From: Rachicladosporium sp. CCFEE 5018
Taxonomy: Eukaryota > Ascomycota > Dothideomycetes > Cladosporiales > Cladosporiaceae
Direction of reading: 5' to 3'
Assembly (NCBI GenBank): GCA_002077045.2
Contig: KZ111145.1
Location: forward strand, 716,260 to 780,259
DNA: 64,000 nucleotides
Shown: positions 20,231-29,805 of the stretch, piece after piece
Layout of the letters: each line of letters begins with the position of its first letter
How positions within the stretch are numbered: position 1 is the stretch's first letter
The notes under the pieces: model-generated
The model's database searches: none
Seen by the model: only the letters and a program-made list of their open reading frames with translations
What the model was told of the DNA's origin: nothing
Program-made: the position numbers and the translations under genes

Positions 20231-20719
20231 ATGTCCGACCAGTGTACTGTTGATAAGAAGCCTGGGGCGCAAGACATCGACCAGAACGAGCAGCGTACCC
20301 AAGATCAAGAAGAGCTCTCTCGGAGCCTGAAAGGGCTTCCAGAGGGCCACCGTGGACTCCTCGCTCTAGGACCCGACGGCGTCTTGCGTTCACTCACAGG
20401 CGATCGAGACGTCGTCGGCGCCGTTGGCTTGCGACCTGCCCTCATCGAGGCCTTGCTAGACCGGGGTCCTTTCTCACAGGAAGCAGAGGACAAGTACCGC
20501 GAGGTTGACGGTACGAAAGTCCCTGTAGAAATGTGGTGGAAGCCGGATAGATCCATCCTTCCTCTCGCATTGACTGAAGCCGAGATAAAGGAGGAAGAAG
20601 ATTTTGCCGCCTTACACAGTGATGAGATCAAGGAAGTGGAAGAGAAGAGAGCGGCAGGTCTACTGGAACCTTGCGGCCCTCTCATCAGGAGCGACCATAA
20701 ATTCGGGCCTAAGGTTTAA
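20231..20719 (+). CDS. GSDGVFRS-family small protein (copy B)
   Basis: A 162-aa protein, partner of 9554-10042 with identical length. It keeps LLALGPDGVLRSLTGDRDVV (a Ser-to-Pro change in the core), EDKYREVDGTKVPVEMWW and the acidic Glu-rich segment, and ends SDHKFGPKV. The start chosen is the ATG giving MSDQCTVDKKPG, aligned with MPDQCTVDDKSG in copy A; the in-frame ATG further upstream has no counterpart. Function unknown. Confidence 0.8.
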   Translation: MSDQCTVDKKPGAQDIDQNEQRTQDQEELSRSLKGLPEGHRGLLALGPDGVLRSLTGDRDVVGAVGLRPALIEALLDRGPFSQEAEDKYREVDGTKVPVEMWWKPDRSILPLALTEAEIKEEEDFAALHSDEIKEVEEKRAAGLLEPCGPLIRSDHKFGPKV

Positions 20720-20997
20720 ATGGTCCGCATGCTCAACCAGTTGGGGTACGCCTCATCGATACTGACTATGTGTACAGTCGGCAGGAGGGAAGCAAGTTCG
20801 TGTGAGCTGTGTGCACGAGCGATATTGCGGCGAATCGAGACGTCATCCGGGGGTCCATTGAGGATGATCGTAGAGTGTCGTTGCGGGTGACGATGTTCAA
20901 TACTCGCGCAAGTTCTTCGCGACGCTAGTGGCCAGCTTTTTGCGCAAGCAGATAACGGGACGTTTTGTATTAGGTAGCGTTTGTACAACCGCCCTGT

Positions 20998-23874
20998 CTA
21001 TGACTCCGTCAAGCTACGCAACCGCGTCGCTATCCTGTTCAAGGGTATCGTAGCGCCCTTGCTCATTACCGCACTGCCATCTACCTCACCTTCACCACTC
21101 TGACTCCTGTCAAGGATCCCCTCAACCCGCTCAATCACTGAGTCCAGCAAGCGCGGCCCCGCGTGCTTGAGGTACAGCCACCTCAATTCCTCTTGCAGGT
21201 CTTGCATACCTGGGAGGAGCGCGGCTGGGCTCCTGGCTCTCAGTGCAGCGATAGCCCCGATGACGAACCCGCTAGCGCGAAGGAATGTGCGCTCATTGTA
21301 CAATGCGCTGGGGCGCTTGCTGCCTTCCTGCCCAGCTAGGGGCTCGTAGCCAGCTTCGTTGAAGTACGGCTCGGGCACCAGCACAAGTCCGAGGATCGAA
21401 ACAATGACCTGCAGCAGCGTGCTTTTGCTGGAATTCCAGCCCTCGGTCTTCGCGCCGCTCTCCCAGGTACCGAGCAGGCTGAGGCAAATTTTGCCTGTCT
21501 CGTAAAGGTTCGGGTTCACGCCTCCAGTACCGCCTAGGCCGCTCTCGCCAGACCAGGAGTGGAAGTGCGCTTGTGGTGGGGCGTGAGGGTAGTCTGTCGG
21601 GAGGTAGAAGTCTATGATGAAGGGTGCGGAGGCGTAGGGCGTGCCGAGGGGTCCGATGAAGAGCACTCGGAAGAGATCAAGGCGGGAGTCCCATGAGCGG
21701 ACGTAGACACCTTGTGGTAGAGCGTCGGGGGAGGAGAGGATGCGGTGTTCTTTGCCAATGCGTTTCGTAGTTGCTGGATTGCTGGTTGAGGGTTGGGTGG
21801 CGAAATTATGGCTGACTGGTATTGGGGTGGAGAGAATGAGGTAAGATGGCGGGTCATTTGAGGAGGCGGGTTTAGTGGGATGGGTGTCGTGTGCTTGGAT
21901 GCTGTGCACTCCGTTTGATGCATCAGGTCCGTTTATCGTAACAGTCAGAGGCACTGCTGGTGGTAGGTCCCCTTCCGGAATGTCAGTGTCGACGTCAACG
22001 CCTCCTTCATCTGACTCCCAATCTTCGTTTTCAGCTTCATCGATGTCCATGGGGTCGCCGTTTTCATCCTGGTACACCGCCTCCTCTTCATCGGTCACCT
22101 CCTCCGCATCGTCGCCATCGGAGTCAGTGTCCATGTCCCAGTCAGAGTCCTCTTCATCTGTATCATCTTCGCCACCGTCGTCCAGCACATCGGTCCCATC
22201 GGAGCGAATCACGACATGGACATGTTCTCGTTGCAGTGCAATATCTCGGACTTCGTCAGAAAGACCAAGGCGAATGAGAAGCAATCCGTCTAGTCGAGTG
22301 TCAACCACCTCGCCCAGCCAACAGACATCGCTTGGGCCTCGTGACAGATTGCGGTATACGTCACCAGAGTCAAGCAGAACGACATCGCCTCGCCGTACAT
22401 TGAGCTCTGCAGCCGCGTCAAGATCGTACAAGCTCACCTCGGCAGTGTCGCCGGTAGCGGTTGCAACTACAGCCTCGATCATCTCTGCCACGTCACCGTC
22501 CTCGGTGATGGTGTCCGGTTGAGTGTAGGCGACGCTAGCATCTGGACACCACCGGATAACGGCCATTCGCTCGGATGCCTTGACGGATTGTATGATGCCG
22601 ACCCGGTCTGCTCTAGACAGGCCGTCGACCTTGCTCGAAGCCAGTGTGTGCGCAGCTTCGCCGGGCCAAGCGGCATGCTCGTCGTCGATCGCGGTGTCTG
22701 GTATCAGCGCTATTGAGGGCTCCGTAGTGATACTCAGATCTTGCCATTGTATTGAGACTGTCGCAGACACCGATGATACTTCGAAAACATTCATGTCATA
22801 ACCCAGTGTGTCTTGCCGAGGTATACGCTCGATCTTGCCGACTGTGCTCGCACCGTCGTACTTCACTGCTGCACCAGCGAGATCGCGGAAGCGCACCCGA
22901 AGACCCATGGTGATCTCTATCTCAGAATTTGACACCGTAGGGACGTCCATAGATGCCGCTGGTTTGCGGCTCCGGTCGTATACTTTGAAGTGGTCCGACT
23001 CAAACTCGTCGCGTTCCAGTACATTCGGTGGCTCATGATGCTCAATCGAGCCCACCAGCCGCTCCGAGACCCATCCCACTTCGATGCTGACGGGTCTCGA
23101 AGAAACGACTGTGCCGACGGGCGGCACATTTGCATTGTATCTGCCGAACTTCCAGACTCCAGTGCGTAGATTTGCCTTCTTCGTTTTCACAACGTCTCCA
23201 ATGCGAGGCAGTTCAGGAGCTTGACTGAGCAGTTCCACAACTTCCTCGTCGACCTCGACGACGCTGTTGTCGGTGAGACGGAGTGACAAGTGGCATGACA
23301 TGGAAAGAACTTTGCCCAGCCACCCTTTGTAGACGATCATATCATCCTCCGCCGGTGACTCTTCGTACAGTAGCTCAGCCACAGGCACGTCCAGAAGGTG
23401 TGGCAGTTGTTTCGACACTCTCACTAGATCTGTGCTATCATCGAAGGTCGAGAGTGACATGAGAGATTTCCCATTCGACTTTACAGTTGCAGTGCCCATG
23501 GGCTGTAGCGAACATCGGGAGTTGACGTTGATGACCACTCCGCTCTCCGTTGATCCAGGTCCCCTCATGACGACGTCGCCAACGTAGAGCTGTCGATGAA
23601 GGATCTCGAGCTCGACTTCCCGGATGAGCTCCACCCGATCAGTCCGAACCCAACGGATCAGAACAGTGCCTTGAGGTGGTACGCCATCCAGAGAGAACTT
23701 TCGCCAGACTGCGCCCGAAAATGCTTTTCTTCCGATAGGATCCTCCTCCTGCATGAAGGGTCCGGGCAGGTGCGTGTCGACATCTTGGACTGTACGCTCA
23801 ACGGTGGCGATGGAACCAGGCTGTCGAATCGAACCCTTCTTGGCGACGATGTCCTCGGTGCAGAGCAAGACCAT
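20998..23874 (-). CDS. UBE2O-like E2/E3 hybrid ubiquitin-conjugating enzyme (copy B)
   Basis: A 958-aa protein equal in length to the copy at 10321-13197. Catalytic Cys797 in GKICLSLLGTW, the acidic stretch and the beta-rich N-terminal regions are conserved. The main divergence is in the low-complexity linker before the UBC domain (NGPDASNGVHSIQAHDTHP) and near the C-terminus (ILDRSQSGEGEVDGS). Both copies look functional. Confidence 0.92.
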   Translation of the reverse strand: MVLLCTEDIVAKKGSIRQPGSIATVERTVQDVDTHLPGPFMQEEDPIGRKAFSGAVWRKFSLDGVPPQGTVLIRWVRTDRVELIREVELEILHRQLYVGDVVMRGPGSTESGVVINVNSRCSLQPMGTATVKSNGKSLMSLSTFDDSTDLVRVSKQLPHLLDVPVAELLYEESPAEDDMIVYKGWLGKVLSMSCHLSLRLTDNSVVEVDEEVVELLSQAPELPRIGDVVKTKKANLRTGVWKFGRYNANVPPVGTVVSSRPVSIEVGWVSERLVGSIEHHEPPNVLERDEFESDHFKVYDRSRKPAASMDVPTVSNSEIEITMGLRVRFRDLAGAAVKYDGASTVGKIERIPRQDTLGYDMNVFEVSSVSATVSIQWQDLSITTEPSIALIPDTAIDDEHAAWPGEAAHTLASSKVDGLSRADRVGIIQSVKASERMAVIRWCPDASVAYTQPDTITEDGDVAEMIEAVVATATGDTAEVSLYDLDAAAELNVRRGDVVLLDSGDVYRNLSRGPSDVCWLGEVVDTRLDGLLLIRLGLSDEVRDIALQREHVHVVIRSDGTDVLDDGGEDDTDEEDSDWDMDTDSDGDDAEEVTDEEEAVYQDENGDPMDIDEAENEDWESDEGGVDVDTDIPEGDLPPAVPLTVTINGPDASNGVHSIQAHDTHPTKPASSNDPPSYLILSTPIPVSHNFATQPSTSNPATTKRIGKEHRILSSPDALPQGVYVRSWDSRLDLFRVLFIGPLGTPYASAPFIIDFYLPTDYPHAPPQAHFHSWSGESGLGGTGGVNPNLYETGKICLSLLGTWESGAKTEGWNSSKSTLLQVIVSILGLVLVPEPYFNEAGYEPLAGQEGSKRPSALYNERTFLRASGFVIGAIAALRARSPAALLPGMQDLQEELRWLYLKHAGPRLLDSVIERVEGILDRSQSGEGEVDGSAVMSKGATIPLNRIATRLRSLTES

Positions 23875-24071
23875 GTTGTCGAGCTAAAGATGTCCGGAGC
23901 GATAAGAATGTCGGCAAATGCACAACGTAAAGGGTTGTGATTGCGAGCTGAGGTTGAGGCAACAAGGCCGTGGTGACTGAACTCGCAGTGATAGAGAAGC
24001 AGTCTTCACTATTCGATCGCGGTGACAGACATGTAAGGGTTGGTCTAATCGTATGGTCAGTCTTGGCCGGG

Positions 24072-24269
24072 ATGGTGTTCTTCGATGTATTGAATGTGAA
24101 AGGGAAAGAATCGCTCAGAAGGAAATGCGCTCAAGACATATGCTGCTGGGTAGTGTACAGGACAGCAGGTGTTGAAATGTTCAAGTTGCCGGCAACTGTT
24201 TCCAGGGTTTTGATTGGCTGGAACGACATCGCCTCTAAGAATATAGTGAACGTAGGAATATTCTCCTAG
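24072..24269 (+). CDS. Small conserved open frame, doubtful (copy B)
   Basis: Counterpart of 13400-13630. It keeps MVFFDVLNVKGKESLRRK, ICCWVVYRTAG and FKLPATVSRVLIGWN-like pieces, then diverges. There is no known domain; support is only the shared open frame. Confidence 0.22.
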   Translation: MVFFDVLNVKGKESLRRKCAQDICCWVVYRTAGVEMFKLPATVSRVLIGWNDIASKNIVNVGIFS

Positions 24270-24590
24270 TCTACAGCGTCCATCAAGACATCGTAGCGGC
24301 TTGTAGGACTGGTCAGGAAGAGACCGTAGACCGAAGCTGGATCAGCATACATCTCGGCATGATTCCAACGGATGACACGGACAGAACGAAGCCAAACCGA
24401 CAACACCCAGAGCAGCTAGAAGAAATTGTCCCTGCAGTCCTCTCGGATCTGTTGCTGCTCGAAAGATTCAACTAGGCAACCGAACGGAAGCAAGTCCCAA
24501 CGGTCGGAGCTGGCAGTGCAGATACTGCCCCCCAGGCACACTGTGCGGCTTATAGGACACGCCACCGTCGCTGACTGCTGAACAGCGAGC

Positions 24591-25734
24591 ATGTCGTCGG
24601 CCACATCTCCGAGTACGGCCAAGCCTCTTTACACCCAGATAACGCTCGACCTCCTACTGGCAGTCCTCAGCAAAACAATATTCCACCCCTTCATCGCCTG
24701 GCTCATCCCCTTGACCCTTCGCTCACTTTCCTTGCCGCACAGTCATCCACGCATGATCACAGCGTACATCTATGCCGTGTGTATCACGCTCTTCGCTGTG
24801 CTTGCCAGGATCGATGATAGACTGGCATGGGGACCACCTCGAGAGATGGACTGGGATCGAGAATGCGTTGTGATCACCGGCGGCTCTGGGGGATTGGGCA
24901 GAGTCATCGTAGAGATGTTCGCAAGAAAGGGTATCAGCGTGGCGGTGCTTGATGTCACATCTCCGAAGGGAGGAGAGCGTGAGGCATGGGAGAATGTGCA
25001 CTTCTACCACTGCGATGTGGGCAACATTGAAGCTGTGCAGACAGTGGCAAAACAGATCGTAGCAGACGCACGTAGCTATGTCTCCTCTCATCCAGACCAC
25101 CTCTCTGATTCGCACACAGGGTCTCCACCCCACGATCCTCTTGAACCTCGCCGCAGTCCTTCATCCATCGCCTCTCCTCTCCCTACCTCGCTCCCTCATA
25201 TCCACCTCCCTTACCACAAACCTCACATCCTCCTTCAACACCATCCATACCTTCCTCCCACTCCTCCTCGCCTCCCCAACAGGCGGCACAATAGTAAATC
25301 TATCCTCCGTCCTCGGTAAACTCGGCGCCGCGAATCTCGCCACATATACAGCCGCCAAAGCCGGCCAGATTGCCTTGCATAACTCTGTGCGCGCTGAGCT
25401 AGCCCTCCCCTCAGCTCCACCTGGTGCCGACAAGATCCGCATGATCCTCGTCACGCCAGGCCAATTAGCAACACTGTTGTTCGACGGGATTGAGACACCC
25501 AACAATTTCCTAGGACCAATGGTTGAGCCCGTGGAGTTGGCGAAATTAGTAGTGGAGCGGATATGTGAGGGGAGGAGCGGGGAGATCAGTTTGCCGGTGT
25601 ATGCCAGCATGATCGGATGGCTGGGCGTGCTACCGTGGAGTCTGCAAAGGCTGGCGAGGTGGGCTGCAGGAGTTGATGGGGCGATGGAGGGAGTCGTACA
25701 GAGGAGGGCGAGAGAGAGGGCGAAGGGAGAGTGA
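24591..25734 (+). CDS. Membrane-anchored short-chain dehydrogenase/reductase (copy B, GC-AG intron)
   Basis: Partner of 13929-15082 with exons of 477 nt (24591-25067) and 615 nt (25120-25734), 363 aa. TGGSGGLG, the NLSSVLGKLG Ser and the YTAAK Tyr/Lys are all present. The intron, 25068-25119, starts GCACGT where copy A has GTACGT; only this GC donor keeps the frame and exon length, so it is probably a GC-AG intron. A small duplicate of the 3' end lies at 27631. Confidence 0.88.
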
Positions 25735-25779
25735 GGAGGCCGGTACAGTGCAACCAAAGAGCGCAGGCGTCATACGGTC

Positions 25780-26155
25780 CTACTGCTTGAACCCGAGGCT
25801 GTGAGCACTCTTCACGGGCGGTCTACGAGGCTCCACCGATACCTCCGCTTTCTTCTCCTCCATCCTCAATTTTACCTCTATGGCCATCTCTCCTCCTCCG
25901 TTAAGGTCGGTGGCAAAACACCTACATCCGGGTTCCAACATTTCCATACAGTACCTTGATGCCATCTACGCCGCGGAACCTATCTTCAGCATCCTGATCG
26001 AACGGTCTGCGGTCTAGTAGGGCTTTGGCACGACTGGGTTCTAGATGCACGGCATCTAGAATCTTGCAATGGCTCACAAGGAACAGAAGACGCCGTTGGT
26101 GCCTCAGGCAAAAGTACCCAAGGCATCAACCGGAAACTTTGCAAACATGCTCGAA
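25780..26155 (-). pseudogene. Decayed GSDGVFRS-family copy (B)
   Basis: The minus strand keeps ILDAVHLEPSRAKALLDRRP and FDQDAEDRFRGVDGIK in one frame, a broken GTNGVFCSL core with stops upstream in another, and EEKKAEVSVEPRRPP at the 3' end in a third. It sits at the same place relative to the SDR as the decayed copy at 15133. The ILDAV.L form is closer to the intact gene at 28004 (ILNAVGLSTPQIKALLD) than to the one at 20231. Confidence 0.75.
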
Positions 26156-26695
26156 AGTCAGCCTTAGTCTTCGATGCGAAGATCTATGGCTAATTCAACA
26201 TCAGTGATCATGCTGGGCAAGTACTTACTTAGAGATCTTTGTGGTGAGCATGCCTTGAGAGTGCGGAACAACTGAAACGCTTGATCATTCTCACAAGGCA
26301 CCATCGAGGTCGTACCGGTGCACACACTGCTCGTTTCAGCCTTGTCAGTGTTGCCTCTGTCTATTGCAGGACACAGCCCGTCTACAGAGGGTCTAGGCTA
26401 TTGATGGCGTAAGGCCGACCAATCAAGGATCTCTCGTTGCCGCCAGCGTAGTGATGGTCTCATCTATCATACGTACGATTGGACTGAATGTCTCTTTCTG
26501 CCTTGCCCCTATGCCCGCTTTACATGTTCGCGGCAAACGAAGACGCCACGAGGCAACACCGGTGAGAAGCTGCTGTTGTGTACACAGAGCCTTGCGAAAT
26601 CGATAAAGCAGCAGCGTTGTCCTCCGTTTCGCTCAGGGGCAAGGCACTCGCTAGTCGTTCACTCTGTCTCCTTCTATCTTTACTTCGTACTGACC
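26156..26695. other. Intergenic, presumed promoter of the Cys/His-repeat gene
   Basis: No supported gene. The sequence just before the ATG at 26696 is pyrimidine-rich and matches copy A. Confidence 0.4.
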
Positions 26696-27149
26696 ATGGC
26701 GATCTGTGCTTTTCGGGGCTGTCGAGGCAACAATTGTGCCGGCAGCACTTACTGTAATCGACGTAGGTAGCCCAGTTTTAGCTGGTGAATTGACTGTCCG
26801 TCGCAAGGTGCTTATCCGATGTCTAGATAAATGCACTATATCCAATTGCAATCAGCGGAGATTCCACTACGGCGATGGAAGCAATGCACAAGCATGCGTT
26901 CAGCGTGAGTTTTCGAAGACGACATACCATTGGGACGTTACTGATTCGTCGACAACGTTAGACAAATGTGCAGAACACGAATGTCGTCACCCGAAGGCCC
27001 TCCACACGAACAAAGGCCATGCTACGTACGCACGCACCTGCGGTCGTAGTAAGTCCTGAGAAACGTCCTGTACGTAGTACTGTCGTGTTGACACAATTGC
27101 AACAGATCACGACGACGATGGTGGAGGCGGTTGTTGCGTAGTGCAATGA
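26696..27149 (+). CDS. Small triple C-x4-C-xn-C-x2-3-H repeat protein with C-terminal CaaX box (copy B)
   Basis: Exons 26696-26762, 26827-26904, 26962-27048 and 27106-27149 give 91 aa. The introns are 64, 57, 57 nt, all GT-AG and all phase 1 at the same codons as copy A. Exons 1 and 2 have the same lengths (67 and 78 nt) as copy A; exons 3 and 4 are shorter by whole codons (87 and 44 nt). Module ends read CNRHKC, CVQHKC and CGRNH, and the protein ends GGGGCCVVQ. Many non-Cys residues differ from copy A (for example ICAFRGC versus ICGWDGC), so the shared Cys/His pattern and CaaX end look selected. Confidence 0.72.
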
Positions 27150-27630
27150 CGACTTGGTCAAGCCTACAGTTGTAGAGGCACCTTGATCTCAGGGGTGCCT
27201 TTGCAGCAATATGACTTCAATGCGTGAAATGCCTATCTGTCGGCGAGTCTCCGGACTATCCACTCGGTCGTGGCTGTTTAGCTTAGGGCAGGAGTCAAGC
27301 GTTCGTAAGCTTTGTAACTTACTGCTCGCACATCTCCAGCCCCTATCGCTCACTACGCTACCGCAGAGCATTGTGATGATCTTAGTCCCCCTCCTTCACC
27401 ACTGCTATCTCAATTGACTGCTCTGTCTGTCCTAGTTGAGAGGGAGCAGAGACGCATGAGCCATTGTCAGCGATTCCACCAGAACGATCGATGCCGTTGA
27501 TAGCTGGACCAATGGGAAGGTTCGCTATGCTCGGCCTCGATCTAAGGGTAATAGCTTGAAAGCAACGACATCTTGGACCTGCGTCGCAGGCTTGCGAGGG
27601 GAAAGGTTCCGAGTGTTTTAGGGACTTACG

Positions 27631-27729
27631 TATTGGAGTCTGCAAATACTAGCGAGGTGGGCTGCTGGCGTTGATGGAGCGATGGAACCGGTCGTACAAA
27701 GGCGGACGAGGGAAAGGGCGAAGAAGTAG
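27631..27729 (+). pseudogene. Duplicated 3' fragment of the SDR gene
   Basis: Thirty-two codons and a stop matching the SDR C-terminus: YWSLQILARWAAGVDGAMEP here versus PWSLQRLARWAAGVDGAMEG in the SDR. No upstream SDR sequence is present. It lies inside the roughly 1 kb insertion found only in copy B, just before the GSDGVFRS gene at 28004. Confidence 0.75.
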
Positions 27730-28003
27730 TAAGCTGGAGGTCGAACGACGAAAATGGAGCCCTGGTCGACTGGGTGCATGCGCTCGGAGTCGTTGTCATC
27801 GTTCCCGTAATTGTAGCTGGACATCTATCCAAATGAATTGGACATGAGTCATACTTCGAAGGTGGCAAAACACTCTAGCTTGGGAGCCATCTCGCAGATC
27901 CGAACTTGTATGACTCCTCCAGCATCTTTACTTTTACCTCAAGTCACATATAAGATACCTTGTCTCTCCACCCTCCTTCAGAAGCGAATCACCACCGCCC
28001 AAA

Positions 28004-28450
28004 ATGTCCACCCAGCCCTGTCTCCCGAACCCAACCCCCTCAACCCCTCGCGAACAAGTTCGCGCCATTCACGATCAATTTACAATAGATCCCATGGGCA
28101 TCCTCGCCATTGGCAGCGACGGCGTCTTTCGCTCACTCACAGCCGAGCGCAAAATCCTGAACGCCGTCGGTTTATCGACACCCCAGATCAAGGCCCTCCT
28201 AGACAGTATGCCCTTCCATCAAGACACCGAAGACAAATTTCGTGGTGTAGACGGGACGAAGACGCCTGTTGAGAAGTGGTGGAACCCGGACGAGGGGGTG
28301 CTGCCGGAGCCGTTGGGGGAGAAGGAAAGGATGGAGGCGGAGAGGGAGGTGAGGGAGCATGAGGAGAAGGTGAAGAGGGGGGAGGTAACGGAGGGAGGGG
28401 AGTGTTGTGCGCCGAGGCCAAGGGCGGATTACAATCTGGGACCGAAGTAA
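28004..28450 (+). CDS. GSDGVFRS-family small protein, divergent paralog
   Basis: A 148-aa intronless protein with core PMGILAIGSDGVFRSLTAER, then ILNAVGLSTPQIKALLD, then EDKFRGVDGTKTPVEKWWNP, a Glu-rich coiled segment and the end RADYNLGPK. It has the same layout as the genes at 9554 and 20231 but is clearly a separate paralog. Its locus, with the SDR fragment upstream, is missing from copy A. This arrangement suggests that an SDR-plus-neighbour segment was duplicated locally. Function unknown. Confidence 0.8.
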   Translation: MSTQPCLPNPTPSTPREQVRAIHDQFTIDPMGILAIGSDGVFRSLTAERKILNAVGLSTPQIKALLDSMPFHQDTEDKFRGVDGTKTPVEKWWNPDEGVLPEPLGEKERMEAEREVREHEEKVKRGEVTEGGECCAPRPRADYNLGPK

Positions 28451-28718
28451 TAGAGACTTAGACCCGTACTTGATATGACCCGATTTTGCGGTACTGCTCG
28501 CCTCTTGTCTGACTTCACATCCTGTCCGATGATATCATGCATGCATGTTAGCGGATATCCATACTATGTGCCTACCCATCGAGCAAATGGTGATTGCCAT
28601 CTCTCTAATGCGCTCGCTCGCCGAGGAAAGGAAACTCGTAACGTCGTCTGTATGAGTGAATGTGCAGAAGATGTAAATGCTTTACCCACCACTCCTTCAT
28701 TCCCCCTACCCCACTCCA

Positions 28719-29705
28719 TCAAAACACAGCTGCCAATCCACTGCGACTGCTTCTCTTACTGAACCGCTTCTTCGTCCCTCCACCGTCATCATCCACCCCG
28801 ATTGCTCCGCCACCTCGATCTTTCCTCAGCATGCCCCTAGTCTGGCTGATCATCGGCGGTACTGCATCGCCTCCTAATGAATCGGCTGGGCTGTCTTCGA
28901 GTAGACTTGAGCCACCAGAGACGGATGATTGGGCGGCGGCGATCTCGCGTGCGGATTCGAGCGCTTCGATCCATTCTTGCGTGCTGAACTTTGAGCCTGC
29001 TGGGTCTGAGGTCGTGGCGCGAGGGTCTTCGAACGTGATGTGTTTGTCGCGCTAATGCGGAAGTCAGCACATAAAGTCATGGTGTTAGTACTGTCGATCA
29101 CATGGAAAGGTCAACTCACAGTATCGACACACCAAGCCGTCAGTCCTTGCGGGTTAGTAAAGCTCCTGAACGAACACCCCGTAGCATGCAGACTGAAGTC
29201 CATCTTCGCTTTCTTCTCCTTACCACCTGCCGCTGCCATGATCACTCTGGCACTGGATGTGATGAGGACAAGTCGTTCTCGCTTCTTGCTGGCATTGCCA
29301 CTGAAGAAGCGTGAAAACTTCGGCTTCTCGGAAGGCGTCCCGGCATCGGCGGTAGTAGCCGGAGTGGATGTATTGACAATGAGATTGCCAAGCTTGAGAA
29401 TGCGTTCGTTCGGATGAGTGAGCACTGGCAACCATTCGATGTCGAGCTGACTTGGCGGCGGAAGCTCGGTGATGTTACGCAGATGTCGTGCACCAGGCAG
29501 GGCTGAGGAAGGTGAAGTGCCAATCGCTGCCGGCGCTGACGAGCTAATCTGGCCATAGCCCATGCCGTTGCTGGCGCCATTCCCGAGCTTGATGGGTGGT
29601 GCTGGTGGTGGCACGTATGCCTTTAGTCTTGGCGCCTTTTGTTTCCATAGATCCTTGCCCCATCGTACTCCATCGAAGAATCGGTGGCTCATGATGTGCT
29701 CTACT
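28719..29705 (-). CDS. PDK1-type kinase, C-terminal part (contig 2, cut by gap)
   Basis: Runs from EHIMSHRFFDGVRWGKDLW at the gap edge, through the linker and PH-like region, across a 68-nt intron at 29052-29119, to the stop at 28719-28721. It supplies the C-terminus missing from the catalytic part at 29806-31988. The end of the protein is basic and Gly-rich (RKDRGGGAIGVDD, KKRFSKRSS). The first 480 nt on the gap side are repeated almost exactly at 29806-30285. Confidence 0.88.
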
Positions 29706-29805
29706 NNNNNNNNNNNNNNNNNNNNNNNNNNNNNNNNNNNNNNNNNNNNNNNNNNNNNNNNNNNNNNNNNNNNNNNNNNNNNNNNNNNNNNNNNNNNNNN
29801 NNNNN
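29706..29805. other. Assembly gap, 100 N
   Basis: Flanked by direct near-identical copies of about 480 bp (29226-29705 and 29806-30285), so the two contigs overlap rather than being separated by missing sequence. Confidence 0.98.

Larger units (their letters stand above)
18566..29705. repeat. Block 1, copy B
   Basis: Starts at the base matching 6154 and ends at a base matching about 30285. Bounded on both sides by 100-N gaps, so it is one contig homologous to the end of the previous one. Confidence 0.9.

Noticed and set aside
18566..29705. A true tandem segmental duplication as the main explanation
   Set aside because: Not excluded, but no junction is sequenced without N and all break points coincide with gaps, so haplotype misplacement is simpler.
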